Source of the DNA: Chrysoporthe austroafricana
Lineage: Eukaryota > Ascomycota > Sordariomycetes > Diaporthales > Cryphonectriaceae
Reading direction: 5' to 3'
Length of the DNA stretch: 64,000 nucleotides
Assembly (NCBI GenBank): GCA_001051155.2
Contig: JYIP02000006.1
Coordinates: 2,108,001-2,172,000 of the forward strand
The position numbers and the translations under genes were made by a program. Position 1 is the stretch's first letter. Each line of letters begins with the position of its first letter. Positions 59,002-64,000 of the stretch are shown in pieces. Under the pieces are notes generated by a model, which was not told the DNA's origin, made no database searches, and was given only the letters and a program-made list of their open reading frames with translations.

Positions 59002-60974
59002 GCCACCGTTCGGCCATCAGGACTCGTTCCGGTACCTTTGCATCTTCTCTGTATATGCTTAGGAAGACAGATATGCAAAACACGTCGCCCGCACATGTGT
59101 GATGTGTTGCTCATCTGGCTATCATGCACCGCAGCTGGCATGAAACGAGGCTTCCTTGATATTTCTTCGCATAGATAATCTTCCGGCCAGGCGCACCAAA
59201 GCCAGCGCTATCAGCGATCGCGCCATTTCACCGCTGCGCAGATCCGATGGGCCACTCTTGGCTGCGATATTCATCTTATTGTCTCCGCACCGTCCACACC
59301 TTTCTCACTCACCCACCAGCCTGTTCATCAACTGCATCTCATTTCCTCGACTTTGACTGCCAGTGCCCTCAACAACGGAACCACGGGTGACAAACATCGT
59401 GGGCTCTCCTCTTCTCTATTATACCTTCTCAAGATACCACTGAACTTGACGATTCCTACGACTCACGACGGACGAAATGCGGCTATTCTCTTTCTATTCT
59501 GCGCGGCTTTGCGATGCATCCTGCGGCATGCCCCCTTTTTTTTCTACACATTAATCTTGCAGCCGCAAAGGAGATGAGCGAGCGGTCTTCTGCATGGCGT
59601 TCAGGGGTTCGTGCAAGGGAACACTAGAATATATGGCGTGACAAAGCACGCCAGGGCAAGGCAGAGGAAAGGGGCACAAAAGGAAGGATGGGTAAGGCTT
59701 GGTGGTGAGGCTATTCTTTGATAGCCCAAATTTGCCGCATGGGCATGCGGACTGGAATCGGTAGCCACACGTATGGCTCCTCTCTTGTCTCTGTTTTTCT
59801 AACGTCCCGGAAGCAAATCAACGTTGGTCTGAGGGGGGGGCAGCTCCGGTGAGAGCTAGCTAGGCGATGATGATGATGATTGTGTATGGATTATAATTGA
59901 ATTTAGAAGAGCAAAGAAGACTATTGATGTTAATGTCTGCGCTGATCGAAAGTCCGTTTGCGAGTTGCCAAAGAAGGGAGACTAGGTAATCTCCGCAACC
60001 AGCAACGCCATCCCTCGAGGAAAGTCTGCGAACTGCTTAGCAACAAATCCTCTTCGCTGCCAGAGAGGAACCGCGACGATATTCGCAACGCTTCCGCCCA
60101 TATTTCTGAGATCGTCATTCTCACCCAACAGGCAGCGTCCACCCCTACAATGTGATGACTTACGGCGTAGAACCAACGACAGCACGACCTTGGGGCCTAA
60201 GTTGAGGCTCAGAGACTTTGTGCGCTGACTACTCTACATCAAACCCAGTTGTTGGCATGGGCTCTACACGAAGCATTTAGAACGCCTCAGAGCCAGGGCG
60301 ACCGCAGCATCCCGAGCGATCCAGTTCGCCAAGAATACCGAATCGTGACAATGTGGTATTCGGCCATCACAGCTCCCCATCATGCGGGCTGCCTCGGGAG
60401 CATCGCCCTCGCAGAGGCTCCAGAGCTCCGACCTGATGTGCTTGGATATGCCAGAGGCAGCTTTGCAAGAGCAATCCGTGCAAAACACGACAGGCCTCTC
60501 GGCCAGGCGAGGAGACTGGCTAGGAGGCGATCAGCTCCTGCGTGCGTCTCTCATCAAGCGCACCAGTCTGGTCTTGGGATCTCTAGCTCAAGTCATGCTG
60601 CATCGGAGACCCACTCGGGGACTGCACCCAAACCCTATCTCTCTTTGCAGCGAGCGCACGCCATATCATCAAGTAGGTCGGGTCGACAGCCGCCCTGCAT
60701 AAGCTAAGTTCGTCGGGAAAGGCCGGCTGCATTTGCTCGGGAGCCTCACGAGAACAACAAGAAAGTCATCCCCGTTCCTATCAAAGAACCTCTGCATTCT
60801 TCTTCACAAGTATGGGACGGAGGCCCGTGCACCGTGCCCTTCACCCGGGCTGTTCACTACCAGTATGTAGTGCTACTATGGTATGTATGGAGGTCTAGTC
60901 AAGCCTAGTGTGAGGTCACCTCGGAAGTCCGGGAGAACAAGTAACCGCCCGCTATGCCTCATCTAGACTAGTGC

Positions 60975-61450
60975 TTGGCGGGTAGCCCCGAGCGAGCCCC
61001 ATGGGCAGGCAAGTTCCATTTGTCCTTTCCCCAAGTCGAGTCTCTTGTTTTGCGCTGCGCTCCAAAAAAAAAAAAAAAAAAAAAAAAAAACCCCTTCCCC
61101 CCCCTTTCCACCACCCTCCCACCCCCCCCCCCATTGGGAAGTTTTAACGACCCCTTGGTCCGCTGCCCGCCTTTGGGCCCTCCGTTGAGGCCCCGGAACC
61201 CCCCTTTNCCTCCATCACCCTCGACTTCCCCGCCCGCCGGCCCCCGCGCGGCCGCCGGGGCGAGGGAGTTTCCTTGTCCTCTCCCCCAAAGACAAGTCTT
61301 TGTTTTTGGCGCCCCCCAAAAAAAAAAAAAAAAAAAAAAAAAAATCACTTGCGCCCTGTTTCACGCATCCTACCAACTCCCTCCCCATTCGGAAGTTTTA
61401 ACGACGCCTTGTGTCGCTTGCCAGCTTTGGGACATTCGTTGAAGTCGCAG
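60975..61450. other. Assembly artefact: imperfect duplication around poly-A with one N
   Basis: The left flank of the first A-run (ends TTGCGCTGCGCTCC at about 61064) reappears as a degraded copy ending at the second A-run (about 61318). The right flank of the second A-run (TTCGGAAGTTTTAACGACGCC, about 61390) has a degraded copy after the first A-run, where GGAAGTTTTAACGACCCC appears at about 61137. The degraded parts are inflated in C and G and meet at an N at 61208. This is the pattern of low-quality read ends past a homopolymer. The true locus probably has one A-run. Confidence 0.85.
61065..61090. repeat. Poly-A run (first copy)
   Basis: About 26 consecutive A; very likely the same tract as the A-run at 61319-61344 in the true genome. 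Confidence 0.8.
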
Positions 61451-61808
61451 AGACTCTCTTTTAGATTCATCCCCCTTGAATTTGTCTTGCCTTAGCCTCC
61501 ATCACGGCCTTGCACCCTGAGTGGACTTTTACTGCAGAGGCCACTTACCAGATCAAAAAAGCGGGAGGAGCTGAGCTGACAAGGAATCGTATCCACCGAG
61601 ACCGCTCCTTGAGTCAACATTTGAACAAGACCGCACAACCTTTCCTTCGGAAGCTCATCGGAGCATTTCCTTCTGAACACTGGTTCCCCCATGTTTTCGC
61701 AGTAATCGGAGCTGTTGATCACCACCGACAACATCCCCCACCAGCCATCTCCTCAACTCCTTTTGACTCCATTCCCTCTCTACTTGTTGTCGCAAACTAT
61801 CCTCCACC

Positions 61809-64000
61809 ATGTCAAAGGCAGTCGCGGTGAAGGAGGCTGTCAAGGAGACCCTCATTGGCTCCGAGGAGCCCGTGCAGGTGTCAGCCCAGACAAAGGCGCG
61901 CTTCAACTCGAATGCCGTGAAGGATCCTGAGTCTGGCGAGCTGGTCATGGGCCCTGAGGAGTTTATCAACGCTGTCGCGCCGCCAAATGAAGACTACGTG
62001 AGTCTCCTGCGCCCTTCCCCGTCCAACCCCGTCTAGGACTTCACGTCGTGGCTGCCAAGATGAAATTCACTGACATGCCGTACACTCGAACAGCACAAGA
62101 TCAAGCGCGACCAGTACTCCCTCCTATTCCGAGTTGCCGACCGGCGAGACAAGGGCAAGGTTACCATGGCGGACTGGATCTACTTCGAGAACATTCTGAG
62201 CAAGCCCGACGCTGAATATGAGATCGCATTCCGCCTCTTCGACATCGATCGGCTCGGATACGTCAAGTACGAGGACTTCAAGCGCCTCTATGAGCAGAAC
62301 AAGGGGCCAGACAGTCTCGGCTTCGACTGGAGCTGCGAGTGGGCCAAGCTCTACATCGGCGGCAACAAGCGGCGCCATCATATGGACTACCAGCAGTTCT
62401 CGCAGATGCTTCGTGGCCTGCAGGGAGAGCGCATACGACAGGCATTCCTCCAGTTCGACAAGAATGGCGACGGCTTCATCGAGCCCGAGGACTTCGAGCG
62501 CATCATCTTGGAGACCTCGAAGCACAAGCTGTCCGACCACGTCCTGCAGAACCTCAGCACCCTGTGCAACATCACCCAGGGCAGCAAGGTATCGTACGCG
62601 AACGTGCGGGCCTTCCAGAACATGATTAAGGAGATGGATCTGGTAGAGCTCATCGTCCGCAAGGCCTGCACCAAGAGCACAGACGGCAGGATCACACGCG
62701 CCGAGTTCCTCAACCAGGCCGCCAAGATCACCCGCTTTTCCCTGTTCACGCCAATGGAGGCCGATATCCTCTTCCACTTCGCCAGCATGGACGAGCCTTC
62801 GGGCCGACTGGGCCTGCGCGATTTCGCCAAGGTGCTCGACCCGTCCTGGAGGAGCCCATCTGAAGAAGATGGCCCCAGTCGGGTCGCGCTGTCCCAGGCC
62901 AAGTCGAAGACAGCGGCGGTGTTATCTCAGGTCCTCGAGTCCGGATACAACTTCGTACTCGGGAGTGTCGCGGGTGCCTTCGGCGCCTTCATGGTCTATC
63001 CAATTGACCTGGTCAAGACGCGCATGCAGAACCAGCGGACGGCACAGGTTGGACAGGCGTTGTATAACAATTCAATTGACTGTTTCAGGAAGGTCGTGCG
63101 GAACGAGGGTGCTCTCGGCCTGTACTCGGGTGTGCTGCCGCAGCTCATCGGTGTCGCGCCTGAGAAGGCTATCAAGCTGACGGTGAACGATCTCGTCCGC
63201 GGTTGGTTTACCGACAAGACCAATCACATCCATTTGGCTGCTGAGATTCTCGCCGGTGGTAGTGCTGGTGCTTGTCAAGTGGTCAGTCTCCCGGTGTTAA
63301 CGAAGAGTTAACGGTACGCGGTGTGTTTACTAACATTCTCCTGTGGCAGGTCTTCACCAATCCTCTCGAGATCGTCAAGATTCGTCTCCAGGTGCAAGGA
63401 GAAGCCGCCAAAAAGGGAGCCAAAGGTGCCGCCCCGAAGAGATCCGCCATGTGGATTATCCGTAACCTCGGCCTCGTCGGTCTTTACAAGGGAGCGACAG
63501 CTTGCCTGGCCCGTGATGTCCCATTCTCGGCCATCTACTTTCCCACGTATAGCCACCTCAAGAAAGACTTGTTCGGCGAGTCCCCCACGAAGAAGCTCGG
63601 TATCTTTCAGCTCCTGACGGCCGGTGCGATTGCCGGTATGCCCGCTGCGTACTTGACGACGCCTTTCGACGTCATAAAGACGCGCCTGCAGGTCGAGGCC
63701 CGCAAGGGCGAAACCAGCTACAACGGCCTGACGCATGCCGCGAAGACGATCCTCAAGGAGGAGGGCCCCCGTGCTTTCTTCAAGGGAGGTCCAGCCCGTA
63801 TCCTTCGATCTTCTCCACAGTTTGGCTTCACGCTGGCGGCATACGAGGTGCTCCAGAGCTTGGTCCCTTACCCAGGCAAGAGCAAGTCAGGCCCGACTGC
63901 AACCGGCGTGTCGGAGGCCCTGTCGACTCTGCGAGAAAAGATCGATACGAGCCCCTTCGGCAGGAGCCGAAATGCCTTGAAGATCATCCTTGATGTCGAT
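61809..64000 (+). CDS. agc1: Calcium-binding mitochondrial aspartate/glutamate carrier, 3' end beyond window
   Basis: Exons 61809..61997, 62094..63281 and 63350..>64000 give 676 residues, in frame to the last base and near the family's full length of about 700. The N-terminal half has EF-hand units: [12 protein letters not shown] is a complete calcium loop, while [12 protein letters not shown] is incomplete. The carrier half has three mitochondrial carrier signatures, [20 protein letters not shown] and [10 protein letters not shown], each starting a repeat of about 100 residues. The protein exchanges aspartate for glutamate across the inner membrane, in the malate-aspartate shuttle. Its regulation by calcium is known in the animal relatives and is not shown by this sequence. 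The second coding intron (63282..63349) has a perfect TACTAAC branch site. Confidence 0.95.

Larger units (their letters stand above)
59002..61808. other. Intergenic with a misassembled segment
   Basis: The cyclin 3' flank, with no gene recognised to about 60960. A duplicated low-quality segment then lies around two A-runs and one unknown base (separate entry). From about 61450 the DNA is the CT-rich leader of the carrier gene. Confidence 0.5.

Noticed and set aside
60968..61442. Frames with Lys/Phe homopolymer stretches around the N
   Set aside because: They are translations of the poly-A runs in a misassembled segment.
1..64000. CRISPR arrays, integrases, insertion sequences, operons
   Set aside because: Spliced eukaryotic genes throughout; no regularly spaced repeats or bacterial elements were seen.

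Overview
The window is nuclear DNA of a filamentous ascomycete (Pezizomycotina, most likely a sordariomycete; the genus cannot be read from the sequence). The signs are short introns of about 50-150 bases with GT...AG ends and CTAAC or CTGAC branch sites, CT-rich leaders, intact fungal housekeeping genes on both strands, and intergenic stretches of 0.3-7 kb. I assembled exons by hand: where I give introns, the donor, acceptor and reading phase were checked by counting. There are 20 protein-coding genes, two of them cut by the window ends. I found no tRNA, rRNA, CRISPR array or intact transposon.

Layout. 0-1.4 kb: the last codons of an Irc22-like ER protein, then ribosomal protein S28. 2.4-9 kb: an adenylation-thiolation-reductase enzyme and a divergent MFS exporter, which form a two-gene candidate secondary-metabolite locus. 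10-18 kb: an AT-hook protein, an aprataxin-like DNA repair protein (Hnt3), a secreted protein with four Lys-Arg sites, and an unrecognised protein, separated by gene-poor DNA that is partly AT-rich. 18-45.5 kb: a dense housekeeping block with a DHX57/YLR419W-type RNA helicase, cohesin Scc3, telomere protein Pot1, importin alpha, urease accessory protein UreD, RNA polymerase III subunit Rpc4, an auxilin-like J-protein, the Dug3 glutamine amidotransferase and kynurenine formamidase. 47.8-49.9 kb: an unusual regulator with its Zn2Cys6 cluster at the C-terminus and a spliced leader. 49.9-56.8 kb: a gene desert. 56.8-64 kb: mitotic cyclin B, then a sequence misassembly near 61.2 kb, then the calcium-binding mitochondrial aspartate/glutamate carrier, which runs to the window end.

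How the genes work together. Most neighbours are not functionally linked. The clearest functional pair is the reductase and exporter (make and export a small molecule). Scc3, Pot1, Hnt3 and cyclin B all act in chromosome maintenance or the cell cycle, but I infer no operon-like co-regulation. The most notable items are the orphan reductase/exporter pair, the Kex2-site secreted protein, the C-terminal zinc-cluster regulator with its leader, and the clear assembly error.
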